From Microvirga lupini (lineage in GTDB: Bacteria > Pseudomonadota > Alphaproteobacteria > Rhizobiales > Beijerinckiaceae), in assembly GCF_014191055.1 (NCBI RefSeq), contig NZ_JACHWB010000010.1, positions 41,123 to 105,122 of the forward strand: DNA of 64,000 bases, in the 5' to 3' direction. The position numbers were made by a program, and so were the translations under genes. The number at the start of each line of letters is the position of its first letter. Position 1 is the stretch's first letter. Under the pieces are notes generated by a model that ran no database searches, was not told the DNA's origin, and worked only from the letters and a program-made list of their open reading frames with translations. Positions 56,701 to 64,000 of this stretch are shown here, in pieces.

Positions 56701-58509
56701 CTAGTGGTTGTCGCGCGGCACACCGAAGGTCTGGGCGACCTTCTGGTACTTCACGGCGGGCTTCAGGGTCATGCCCTCGGAGAGCTGATCGACCATGGAG
56801 CGCTGGATCTCCTGCCACGGCGTCTGGCTCGCCGGATAGGCATAGCCGCCCCGCGCCTCGAGATCGGCGCGGCGCTTCTCCAATTCCTCTGCGGACAGGA
56901 GAATGTCGGCACTGCGCTTGTTGAGGTCGATGCGGATGCGGTCGCCCGATTGCAGCAGCGCCAGCCCGCCGCCGACGGCGGCCTCGGGCGATGCGTTGAG
57001 GATCGACGGCGTGCCGGACGTGCCGGACTGCCGGCCATCACCGATGCACGGCAGAGAGAGAACGCCCCGTTTGATCAGTGCGCCCGGCGGCTGCATGTTC
57101 ACCACCTCGGCGGCTCCGGGATAACCCACAGGGCCTGCGCCGCGCATGATCAGGATCGTGTGCTCGTCGATGTTAAGCGACGGATCGTCGATGCGGTGAT
57201 GGTAATCCTCCGGGCCGTCGAACACGACCACACGCCCCTCGAAGGCGTTCGGATCCTCCGGGTTGTTGAGATAGCGCTCTTGGAATTCCGGGCTGATCAC
57301 GCTCGTCTTCATGATCGCGGAATCGAACAGCGTGCCCTTGAGGTTGAGGAAGCCCGCCTTCTCCTTCAACGGATTGTCGTAGGAGCGGATCACGTCATGA
57401 TCCCAGGTGTGCTTGCCGCGGCAGTTCTCGCCGATGGTCGTGCCCGTGCAGGTGATCGCGTCCTCGTGGATCTTGCCGGCGCCGATGAGTTCGGCCATCA
57501 CGGCTGGCAGGCCGCCGGCGCGGAAATACTCCTCGCCGAGATATTCGCCCGCGGGCTGCACGTTGACGAGCAGCGGGATCTCGAAACCGATCCGCTCCCA
57601 ATCGCTGTTGTCGAGCGGAACGCCAATATGCTTGGCGATTGCATTGATATGGACCGGCGCATTGGTGGAGCCGCCGATGGCCGCATTGGCCACGATGGCG
57701 TTCTCAAACGCCTCGCGGGTCATGATGTCGGAGGGTTTCAGGTCCTCCCACACCATGTCGACGATGCGCTTGCCCGTCTCGTAGGCCATCTGGCCGCGCT
57801 CGCGATAGGGAGCCGGCACGGCGGCCGAACCCGGCAGCGACATGCCGAGCGCCTCGGCGAGCGCATTCATCGTGGAGGCGGTGCCCATGGTGTTGCAATG
57901 GCCGACGGATGGGGCCGACGAGCCGACGATGTCGATGAACTGCTGATAATCGATATCGCCTGCCGCATGGCGCTCACGCGCCTTCCACACGATGGTGCCT
58001 GAGCCTGTGCGCTCGCCGTGATGCCAGCCGTTCAGCATGGGGCCGACGTTGAGCGAGATCGCCGGAATGTTCACAGTGGCGGCAGCCATGATGCAGGCCG
58101 GCATGGTCTTGTCGCAGCCGGTGAGCAGCACGACGCCGTCGAGCGGGTAGCCGTAGAGCACCTCGACGAGAGAAAGATAGGCGAGGTTGCGATCGAGGCA
58201 GGCGGTCGGGCGCTTGCCCGTCTCCTGGATCGGGTGGCACGGGAACTCGAAGGCCACGCCGCCGGCGGCCGTGATGCCGTCACGCACGCGCTTGGCGAGA
58301 TCCAGATGATGCCGGTTGCAGGGGGACAGATCGGACCCGGTCTGCGCAATGCCGATGATCGGCTTCTTGCCCTGCAGTTCCTTGCCCGTGAGGCCGAAAT
58401 TCAGGTAGCGCTCCAGGTAGAGCGCGGTCATGCCCGGGTTGTCCGGGTTATCGAACCAGAGCCGTGAGCGAAGCTGATCGGGGGTGCGACGGTGAGGCCT
58501 ATCAGCCAT
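56701..58509 (-). CDS. IlvD/Edd family dehydratase, sugar-acid dehydratase branch
   Basis: Iron-sulfur dehydratase of 602 residues. Cluster cysteines are in [20 protein letters not shown] and [12 protein letters not shown]. The C-terminal region has [15 protein letters not shown] [14 protein letters not shown] and [20 protein letters not shown]. The DLSPCN and SGTSGTPSI patterns are closer to L-arabinonate/pentonate dehydratases than to classical IlvD, though biosynthetic dihydroxyacid dehydration is not excluded. It is co-transcribed with the SDR gene 18 bases downstream. Confidence 0.88.
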   Translation of the reverse strand: MADRPHRRTPDQLRSRLWFDNPDNPGMTALYLERYLNFGLTGKELQGKKPIIGIAQTGSDLSPCNRHHLDLAKRVRDGITAAGGVAFEFPCHPIQETGKRPTACLDRNLAYLSLVEVLYGYPLDGVVLLTGCDKTMPACIMAAATVNIPAISLNVGPMLNGWHHGERTGSGTIVWKARERHAAGDIDYQQFIDIVGSSAPSVGHCNTMGTASTMNALAEALGMSLPGSAAVPAPYRERGQMAYETGKRIVDMVWEDLKPSDIMTREAFENAIVANAAIGGSTNAPVHINAIAKHIGVPLDNSDWERIGFEIPLLVNVQPAGEYLGEEYFRAGGLPAVMAELIGAGKIHEDAITCTGTTIGENCRGKHTWDHDVIRSYDNPLKEKAGFLNLKGTLFDSAIMKTSVISPEFQERYLNNPEDPNAFEGRVVVFDGPEDYHHRIDDPSLNIDEHTILIMRGAGPVGYPGAAEVVNMQPPGALIKRGVLSLPCIGDGRQSGTSGTPSILNASPEAAVGGGLALLQSGDRIRIDLNKRSADILLSAEELEKRRADLEARGGYAYPASQTPWQEIQRSMVDQLSEGMTLKPAVKYQKVAQTFGVPRDNH

Positions 58510-58693
58510 TCTTCATGTCCTTTGGAGATCGGTGACCGAGTTGACGGGTATTTGATCCGGAGCGGGTGCGGAGATCAACCATCCCTTTGACGAAAGTCGT
58601 CCTCTCTTGAGGAGAAACTTTCCGCAAAGCTTCTGAGGGGAGCCCGCGCCCCCTGCTGGCGAACCATCATTCGTTATGATATTGCAGGAGCAG

Positions 58694-59338
58694 ATGGTCT
58701 TGCGCCATGCAGTTCTCCTCCCGCTGTGTAAGCTGACGATGCTTCGATCCGCCCTTTTCCTGACCATCACAGCCATGCTGGCCTCTCAGGCTCATGCCAA
58801 CGACTGCCCGACGGCGCAGACGGCAAAGCTTGGCTTCATATTGGAGCAGCAGGGAACCACCGCCGAGGTTCGGCCAGCTCCCAACCACTTCGTCCACGTG
58901 GTGAATTCCTACCCGAGCGGGAAGAAGCAGCACGTCGTCTACTACCGGGGCTTCTTCCCGATCAGCCGCTTCGACGACACGGCGCGGAGCATCAACATTC
59001 CCGTGTCCGATCTGCGAACCGTGTTCCCTCTCGAGTTGAAGGCTCGCCGCGCCATCACCTATGCGTTGGCTCAACCCGACAAAGTGGGGGCCCTCGTCTC
59101 TCTCGAACTCACGGTGACAGGCCAGGAGCAGTTCCAGCTCGGCTCCTGCTCCTACAACGTGCTGATCGTGCGCAACCGCTACCTCAATGCCGAGGGCAAA
59201 GTCACATCCGAAGTGACGGACCTGTACTCGCCCGATCTCGGCTTCGTGCTGGCCAAGCGCTACGAGGAAGGAAGTGGCAGGCAGACCACGGTGAAGTACC
59301 AGACCATCAGGTCCTTAGGCAAAACCTCGCCTCTCTGA
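58694..59338 (+). CDS. exported protein of unknown function
   Basis: About 214 residues with an N-terminal signal region (hydrophobic SALFLTITAMLASQAHA). The mature part begins NDCPTAQTAKLGF and has a central pair of beta-rich stretches (HVVYYRGFFPISRF; LTVTGQEQFQLGSCSYNVLIV) and two cysteines. The ATG at 58694 has AGGAG four bases upstream; ATG at 58739 would leave a shorter signal peptide. The length and beta pattern recall DUF3108-like periplasmic proteins, but I cannot confirm that. Convergent with the DUF533 gene. Confidence 0.75.
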   Translation: MVLRHAVLLPLCKLTMLRSALFLTITAMLASQAHANDCPTAQTAKLGFILEQQGTTAEVRPAPNHFVHVVNSYPSGKKQHVVYYRGFFPISRFDDTARSINIPVSDLRTVFPLELKARRAITYALAQPDKVGALVSLELTVTGQEQFQLGSCSYNVLIVRNRYLNAEGKVTSEVTDLYSPDLGFVLAKRYEEGSGRQTTVKYQTIRSLGKTSPL

Positions 59339-59353
59339 AGCCGATACGGCTTC
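59337..59353. terminator. small hairpin between convergent genes
   Basis: GAAGCCG-ATA-CGGCTTC: 7-base stem with a 3-base loop, directly after the stop of the exported-protein gene and before the stop of the DUF533 gene. There is only a short T-tract, so termination is weakly supported. Confidence 0.4.
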
Positions 59354-59354
59354 T

Positions 59355-60203
59355 TCAGCTCAGCGCACCGGCCGTGTCGTCGATCTGGGATCGCACAACC
59401 GGATCGAGATCGAGAGCCTCGGCCAGCTGGTTGAGAAACTCGCGCTCCTGGATCGTGTCGGGATCGATGGCAATGCGGGCGGCCGAATAGACCTGAGCGG
59501 CCATTTCCGGGTCGTTCACATTGGCAGCAAGCTCCTCCACATCGGCCGGCGAGGCCATTTCGGTTTCGAGCCAGCGGGTGGAATCCGGGTCGATGCCTGC
59601 TTCGGTCAACCCTTTCGTGATTCGAGAACGTTCCGCCTCGTCGATATGGCCATCGGCGGCTGCAGCCGCCACCATGGTGCGCAGGAAGAGAAGCGCGTCG
59701 TCTTCGGTCTGGGACACCGGGTGGAAGCGCGACGTTTCCGGCACGCTGAGGGCGGACTGCTCGACCGTTTGGTCCGTCTGGGATGAAAGAGTTTCAGCCG
59801 CGACTGCCTGTACTCCGCCCATGGTCGGAACGGTCGCGTCGCCTGCCCCGCCGGTGGCGGAGCCCTTAACGCTCTGCTGGTTCTGATAGGCCTTGTAGGC
59901 CAGGCCGCCAATCACCGCGAGCCCGCCGAGCCTAACCAGATTGCCGGTGAGCTTGCTCTTCTTGCGCCCCCTGAACAGGAGCCCGGCCAAGCCGACGAGA
60001 GCCGTCTGGGTCAGGCCGGGATGCTGCGTGGCGAAATCTTTGGCCTTCTGCAGGAGTTGATCGGGCGACTGGCCTGTGACCTGGGTCACGCTCCTCTCGA
60101 CCTGCTGCCGCATGCCCGCTTGAGCCGGTTGGCCCGAACTCTGCTGATCGGGGCGGCCGATGGCTCCGATGAATGCATCCAACAGCTTCCGGTAATCGAC
60201 CAT
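59355..60203 (-). CDS. DUF533 (YebE-like) protein with TerB-like domain
   Basis: A 282-residue protein. The N-terminal third is Gln-rich and disordered, followed by a short hydrophobic stretch (about residues 88-107, LVRLGGLAVIGGLAYKAYQ) and a C-terminal TerB-like helical domain (about 160-275, LLFLRTMVAAAAADGHIDEAERSRI) with the acidic DGHIDEAE pattern of that fold. The ATG at 60203 has CAGGAGAG upstream. Function is unknown; it may be anchored in the inner membrane. Confidence 0.88.
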   Translation of the reverse strand: MVDYRKLLDAFIGAIGRPDQQSSGQPAQAGMRQQVERSVTQVTGQSPDQLLQKAKDFATQHPGLTQTALVGLAGLLFRGRKKSKLTGNLVRLGGLAVIGGLAYKAYQNQQSVKGSATGGAGDATVPTMGGVQAVAAETLSSQTDQTVEQSALSVPETSRFHPVSQTEDDALLFLRTMVAAAAADGHIDEAERSRITKGLTEAGIDPDSTRWLETEMASPADVEELAANVNDPEMAAQVYSAARIAIDPDTIQEREFLNQLAEALDLDPVVRSQIDDTAGALS

Positions 60204-60298
60204 GCGGCTCTCCTGTGGTCCTTCAATCAACAAAGAACAACGGAAGCGCCGCCGAATGGTTCAGGTTCTCGCGGTCGGGTCCCGCCGCAGTTCGAATG

Positions 60299-62470
60299 TC
60301 AGGCCGGCTTCGGCACTGCGGCGGCCCGCCCCTTGAGCACCTGGGACACGACCACAGGAGCCGCCATGGCAAGGCCGATCAGGGTCGTCTCCGGATCGGG
60401 CGCAATGATCGGCAGGGCCGCAAGGCCGATGAGCCAGCGCTCCCAGGCCCGCATCACCGTCAGCCCGTAGCCTGCAAAGGCCGCCGACAGGAACATGATG
60501 CCGACGATGGCACCGCCCGTGACGAACAGAAAGCCCGGCCACGTGAACTCGGGCGTGACGAGGAGCATGGCCGGTCCATAGACGAAGACGAACGGCACCA
60601 GCACCTTGCCGAGACCGAGGCGGAAGGCCGTGTTGCCGGTCCTGAACGGGTCAGCGCCCGCCATGCTGGCCCCCGCATAGGCTGCCAGCGCCACGGGCGG
60701 CGTGATGTCGGCGAGCACCCCGTAATAGAACACGAAGAAATGCGCCACGAGCGGCTGAACGCCGAGGAGCCCGAGCGCCGGCGCCGCAACCGTGACCATG
60801 ATGATGTAGTTTGCCGTTGTCGGCACGCCGCAGCCCAAAAGGATGCAGACGATCGCCGTCATCAGCAGGGTGAAGAACAGCGTCATGGCATTCAGATTGG
60901 CGAGACCGGCCGGGACGAGATCCACGAAGCCTTGCGCCAGTTGGGCTGCAAAGGATGTGACGATGAAGGAGATCTTGAAGCCTACGCCCGTCAGCGTGAC
61001 GATGCCCACGATGATGCCGACGGTCGCCGCCGCGGCACCCACGCCGATGGCGTATTTCGCACCGATCACGAAGGCGTCGATGAGATCGAACACCACGGCT
61101 TTGCCGGCTTCGCTTCTGAGATAGGTATAGACCAGCAACGCCAGCACGAAGGCAAGCACCGGCCCCACGAAGACGAGTTGCGTGAGCATGCCGGTTGCAA
61201 TGCCTGCCGCGATGGCGGCCAGGAAGCCGAGAGTAATGACGGGCACCCGCGAGGCGCCGACCACGAGACAGGCTGTGATGCCCCAGAACGCCGCCAGATA
61301 GGGCGTGAACCCGGAGAACAGCACGATCAGCAAGGCTGCAAGCGGCATTATCGTCTGCCATCCCTCGCGGAGGACTTTCGCCGCCTTCGGCAGTTCCTCC
61401 GCCGGCAATCCTTTCAGGCCTGACTTCTTGGCTTCGAGATGAACCTGCATGAACACGCCGAAGAAGTGCATGCACGCCGGCACGATCGCAGCCAGGATGA
61501 TCGTCTGATAGGACAGGTTCAGGAACTCGACCATCAGGAACGCAGCCGCGCCCATGATCGGCGGCGTGATCTGGCCGCCGGTCGAGGCGGCCGACTCAAC
61601 GGCCGCCGCGAAGTGGCGCTGATAGCCGACCCGGATCATGGCCGGGATCGTCAGCGAGCCGACCGTCACCGTGTTGGCGATGGAGGAGCCGGAGATCATC
61701 CCGAACAGGGCCGAGCCGAAGATCGACACCTTCGCGGGACCACCCGCATAGCGTCCTGCAACAACGGTGGCGAGATCGATGAAGAGCTTGCCGAGGCCCA
61801 CCCGCGTCGCCAGCACGCCGAAGAGCACGTAGTGGAAGACGTAAGTGGCAACAACGCCCAGGGCAATGCCATAGATGCCCTGGCTGGTGAGATAGAGGTG
61901 ATTGACGATATTGGACCAGGACGCCCCGGGATGCTGGAGAATGCCCGGCATGGAAGGGCCGAAATAGGCATAGAGCATCACGCCGATCGAGATGACTGGC
62001 AGCGGCCAGCCGACCGAGCGGCGTGTCGCCTCCAGCAAAACGACGATCAGGATCGTGCCCATCACCACGTCGGTAGTTGAGGGATTGCCGACCCGGAATG
62101 CCAGTTCGTTGAAGATCCATGGAACGTAGAGGCTGGCGACGGCAGCCGCGATGGCCAACGCCCAATCGATGAGCGAAATGCTGCCCGGGCGCCACCAATT
62201 CGAGGGCGCGACCCGGTCATAGCCCCTTTTCGAAGCCGAGAAGACGAGAAAGATCAGGCCGAGCACGAAGGCCATATGGATGCCGCGATGAGTGGCCTCC
62301 CGCAGCAATCCGAATCCCGCCGTGTAGTAGTGAAAGAACGAGAGCGCGAGAAGCAGGCCGGCGACAAGCCACGCCGTCGCCGTCGGGAGCGGCCGGAAGC
62401 GCATCTCGGGATCGAACTTCTCCTCGAGGCTGCGGCCCTCGATGATCATATCGGCATTGGCGGTGGTCAT
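60299..62470 (-). CDS. second TAXI-type TRAP transporter fused permease
   Basis: A 723-residue fused 4TM/12TM permease. DctM-core motifs include FGMISGSSIANTVTVGSLTIP and SAASTGGQITPPIMGAAAF, and later ILLGCGVPTTANYIIMVTVAAP and VLADITPPVALAAYAGASMAG. It works with the TAXI binding protein encoded upstream at 62549-63532. Unlike the first TRAP locus, there is no DUF1850 gene. The ATG at 62470 begins MTTANADMIIEGRSLEEKF. Confidence 0.93.
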   Translation of the reverse strand: MTTANADMIIEGRSLEEKFDPEMRFRPLPTATAWLVAGLLLALSFFHYYTAGFGLLREATHRGIHMAFVLGLIFLVFSASKRGYDRVAPSNWWRPGSISLIDWALAIAAAVASLYVPWIFNELAFRVGNPSTTDVVMGTILIVVLLEATRRSVGWPLPVISIGVMLYAYFGPSMPGILQHPGASWSNIVNHLYLTSQGIYGIALGVVATYVFHYVLFGVLATRVGLGKLFIDLATVVAGRYAGGPAKVSIFGSALFGMISGSSIANTVTVGSLTIPAMIRVGYQRHFAAAVESAASTGGQITPPIMGAAAFLMVEFLNLSYQTIILAAIVPACMHFFGVFMQVHLEAKKSGLKGLPAEELPKAAKVLREGWQTIMPLAALLIVLFSGFTPYLAAFWGITACLVVGASRVPVITLGFLAAIAAGIATGMLTQLVFVGPVLAFVLALLVYTYLRSEAGKAVVFDLIDAFVIGAKYAIGVGAAAATVGIIVGIVTLTGVGFKISFIVTSFAAQLAQGFVDLVPAGLANLNAMTLFFTLLMTAIVCILLGCGVPTTANYIIMVTVAAPALGLLGVQPLVAHFFVFYYGVLADITPPVALAAYAGASMAGADPFRTGNTAFRLGLGKVLVPFVFVYGPAMLLVTPEFTWPGFLFVTGGAIVGIMFLSAAFAGYGLTVMRAWERWLIGLAALPIIAPDPETTLIGLAMAAPVVVSQVLKGRAAAVPKPA

Positions 62471-62492
62471 GGCGTGTTCTCGACTTCAAACA

Positions 62493-62526
62493 AAGCGCCT
62501 CCCGCGGCGGCTGGCGCGGGAGGCTT
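62493..62526 (-). terminator. hairpin between second TAXI binding protein and permease genes
   Basis: GCCTCCCGCG (62497-62506) pairs with CGCGGGAGGC (62515-62524), a perfect 10-base stem with an 8-base loop, extended by AAG/CTT with a bulge. The minus-strand tail is CTTTGTTTG, a weak T-rich tract. It sits in the same place as the hairpin in the first TRAP locus. Confidence 0.7.
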
Positions 62527-62548
62527 ACGGTAATGGGCTGGGCGACGA

Positions 62549-63532
62549 TCAGCTCTTGAGGAGCCCGGCTTCCTTGTAGAAGCGCTCTGCGCCCGGATGA
62601 ACCGGAATGCCGGCACCGGCAAGCGCGCTTTCCTTGCGGATCAGCTTGCCCTTGGCATGGCCGGCATCCAGCGCCGCGCGGGTCTTGTCGCTCCAGAGCC
62701 CCTTTACGACGCTATAGACCACCGCCTCCGGCACCTTGGCCGAGGTGATCCATTGAGCACCAACTGCCAGAGTCTTCACCGCAGCCACATCCTTGTAGGT
62801 GCCGGCCGGGATCTCGTCGGCGGCAAAGAAGCTGTATTGCTTGCGGATCGCGTCTGCTTCCGCTCCCGCCAGCGGAACGATGTCGATGCCGCCACCCGTA
62901 GCGGCGAGTTCGGTGATGGCGCTGGTCGGATAGCCTCCGACGAAGAAGAAGGCATCCAGACCACCGTCGCGCATGCGCTCGGCCGCCTGGTTGGGCTTCA
63001 GGAAGTCGGCCTTGACGTCGGCCTCCTTGAGCCCCCAACCGGAAAGAATGATGCGGGCGTCGACCAGGGTGCCGGAGCCCGGCTCGTCGAGAGAGACGCG
63101 CTTGCCCTTGAGATCGGCAACGGATTTGATGTTCGCGGACTTCGCCGCGACGAGGTGGATGCTCTCAGGATAGAGATTGGCCAGAAGACGCAGATCTTCG
63201 ATCTTGCCTTTGCCTTCGAAAAGGCCGGTTCCTGAATAGGCCCAATACGCCACATCCGCTTGGCTGAAGCCAGACTCGAGGGCACCTGAGGCAATCGAGT
63301 TCACATTGGCCACTGAACCATTGGAGGCCTGAGCCGTCAGAACAAGCTGCGGCGGGTTCGAGATGGCATTCGCCATGAGACCGCCGACAGGGTAGTACGT
63401 GCCCGCCGTACCACCAGTGCCGATCCGGAAGAAGGCCGGCCCCTGAGCGAAAGCGTTGCGGCCGAGAGCCGCTGCGGCGCCCAAACCGAGGCCAATCTTT
63501 GCCAAGTCGCGGCGTGTCAGTGTCATAGACAT
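62549..63532 (-). CDS. TAXI family TRAP solute-binding protein, second system
   Basis: A 327-residue periplasmic binding protein with a Tat-like signal (LTRRDLAKIGLGLGAAAALG, cleavage near NAFAQ). Family motifs are RIGTGGTAGTYYPVGGLMANA, DLKGKRVSLDEPGSGTLVDA and the C-terminal GIPVHPGAERFYKEAGLL. The twin arginine suggests export in folded form, unlike the Sec-type signal of the other TAXI protein here. First gene of its operon. Substrate unknown. Confidence 0.93.
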   Translation of the reverse strand: MSMTLTRRDLAKIGLGLGAAAALGRNAFAQGPAFFRIGTGGTAGTYYPVGGLMANAISNPPQLVLTAQASNGSVANVNSIASGALESGFSQADVAYWAYSGTGLFEGKGKIEDLRLLANLYPESIHLVAAKSANIKSVADLKGKRVSLDEPGSGTLVDARIILSGWGLKEADVKADFLKPNQAAERMRDGGLDAFFFVGGYPTSAITELAATGGGIDIVPLAGAEADAIRKQYSFFAADEIPAGTYKDVAAVKTLAVGAQWITSAKVPEAVVYSVVKGLWSDKTRAALDAGHAKGKLIRKESALAGAGIPVHPGAERFYKEAGLLKS

Positions 63533-63871
63533 GTACTCCCCTCATGAAGGATGGACCGTTTCTGATACGGCTCCGCTCCACTCTAACGGGAATTCTGTCT
63601 TCGTCTATGGCTGGTGCGAGCGATGCCACCAAGGGAAGCCGCTGCTACAAGTTTTGTCGGGTTGTGCGCTCGATTTTTGGTTCGGAGCTTCCTGATTGGC
63701 TGGAGCGCTTTCACATTGGCTGTCCCATCGCCTGCAGGAGGACAGCCTTTTCGCGGGCCTGTCAAAGCGAAAGGCATCCGGCCTGTCTATTGCTCGAGTC
63801 TAGCACGCATCCTGTCCCTTTGCTCAACGGGCGCGGTTCGCGCGGTCAGGGTGTCAGGCTCCAGACAAGCA
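63533..63871. other. 339-base intergenic region without a supported gene
   Basis: Upstream region of the second TAXI binding-protein gene, reaching to the terminator of the tRNA gene. Short open frames on the + strand run into the tRNA gene and look spurious. No repeat or strong hairpin was seen apart from the terminator at 63872-63905. Confidence 0.6.
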
Positions 63872-63905
63872 AAAACCCTCGAAGGCGGAGCCATTCGAGG
63901 GTTTT
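63872..63905 (-). terminator. intrinsic terminator of the initiator tRNA gene
   Basis: AAAACCCTCGAA (63872-63883) pairs perfectly with TTCGAGGGTTTT (63894-63905), a 12-base stem with a 10-base loop. On the minus strand it is followed by a T5 run. It starts seven bases after the tRNA 3' end. Confidence 0.92.
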
Positions 63906-63911
63906 GTGTAT

Positions 63912-63988
<77 letters not shown>

Positions 63989-64000
63989 CCATTCGGGCCA

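Overview
The window looks like a chromosomal segment of a high-GC alphaproteobacterium of the Rhizobiales (Hyphomicrobiales). Microvirga, Methylobacterium or Bosea-like relatives are plausible, but the genus cannot be fixed from the sequence alone. The evidence is the mix of homospermidine synthase, an AR-fold ornithine decarboxylase, an HWE-family histidine kinase, DUF459, DUF1007, DUF1850 and DUF2937 proteins, TAXI-type TRAP transporters, short intergenic palindromic repeats, and an initiator tRNA with an A-U pair in its anticodon stem. No phage genes, transposases, CRISPR arrays or integrases were seen, so this is core and near-core genome.

Region 1-16 kb is central metabolism and envelope. 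It holds a threonine aldolase cut by the window edge, gltB-gltD (glutamate synthase) with a structured leader, and a convergent pair encoding a lytic transglycosylase and a DUF459 protein that appears to have lost its SGNH catalytic residues. Divergent galE/galU, kdsD with its start codon inside a perfect hairpin, an NfeD/SPFH pair and ferrochelatase follow. Region 16-30 kb has an orphan HWE sensor kinase, a 5'-nucleotidase, uracil-DNA glycosylase, an aromatic aminotransferase, a fused indolepyruvate ferredoxin oxidoreductase divergent from a DUF1007-NicO metal transport pair (with a perfect palindrome between them), and a gamma-glutamyltransferase.

Region 30-43 kb carries a TAXI-TRAP transporter with its DUF1850 partner, an OpgG-type glucan protein, and a zinc locus. 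The zinc locus contains a previously unlisted 55-residue histidine-rich membrane peptide, znuC, znuB, znuA, a COG0523 GTPase, a small secreted protein, a WD40 protein, a 96-residue protein and a DUF2937 protein. Region 43-50 kb holds a polyamine module (homospermidine synthase and ornithine decarboxylase, the latter with a long leader), an MFS transporter, a GNAT enzyme and a second OpgG paralogue. Region 50-64 kb holds an NMT1-type ABC importer, a MarR regulator, an EamA transporter coupled to a TfoX_C protein, a 2-hydroxyacid dehydrogenase, an SDR plus IlvD/Edd dehydratase pair, a DUF533 protein, a second TAXI-TRAP system and an initiator tRNA gene.

The most interesting signals are the hidden His-rich peptide at the head of the zinc operon, the catalytically degenerate DUF459 protein, the hairpins between SBP and permease genes in both TRAP loci, regulatory palindromes at 26180-26200 and 36193-36218, and at least four families of dispersed intergenic repeats. 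All calls come from reading the sequence; no database search was run.
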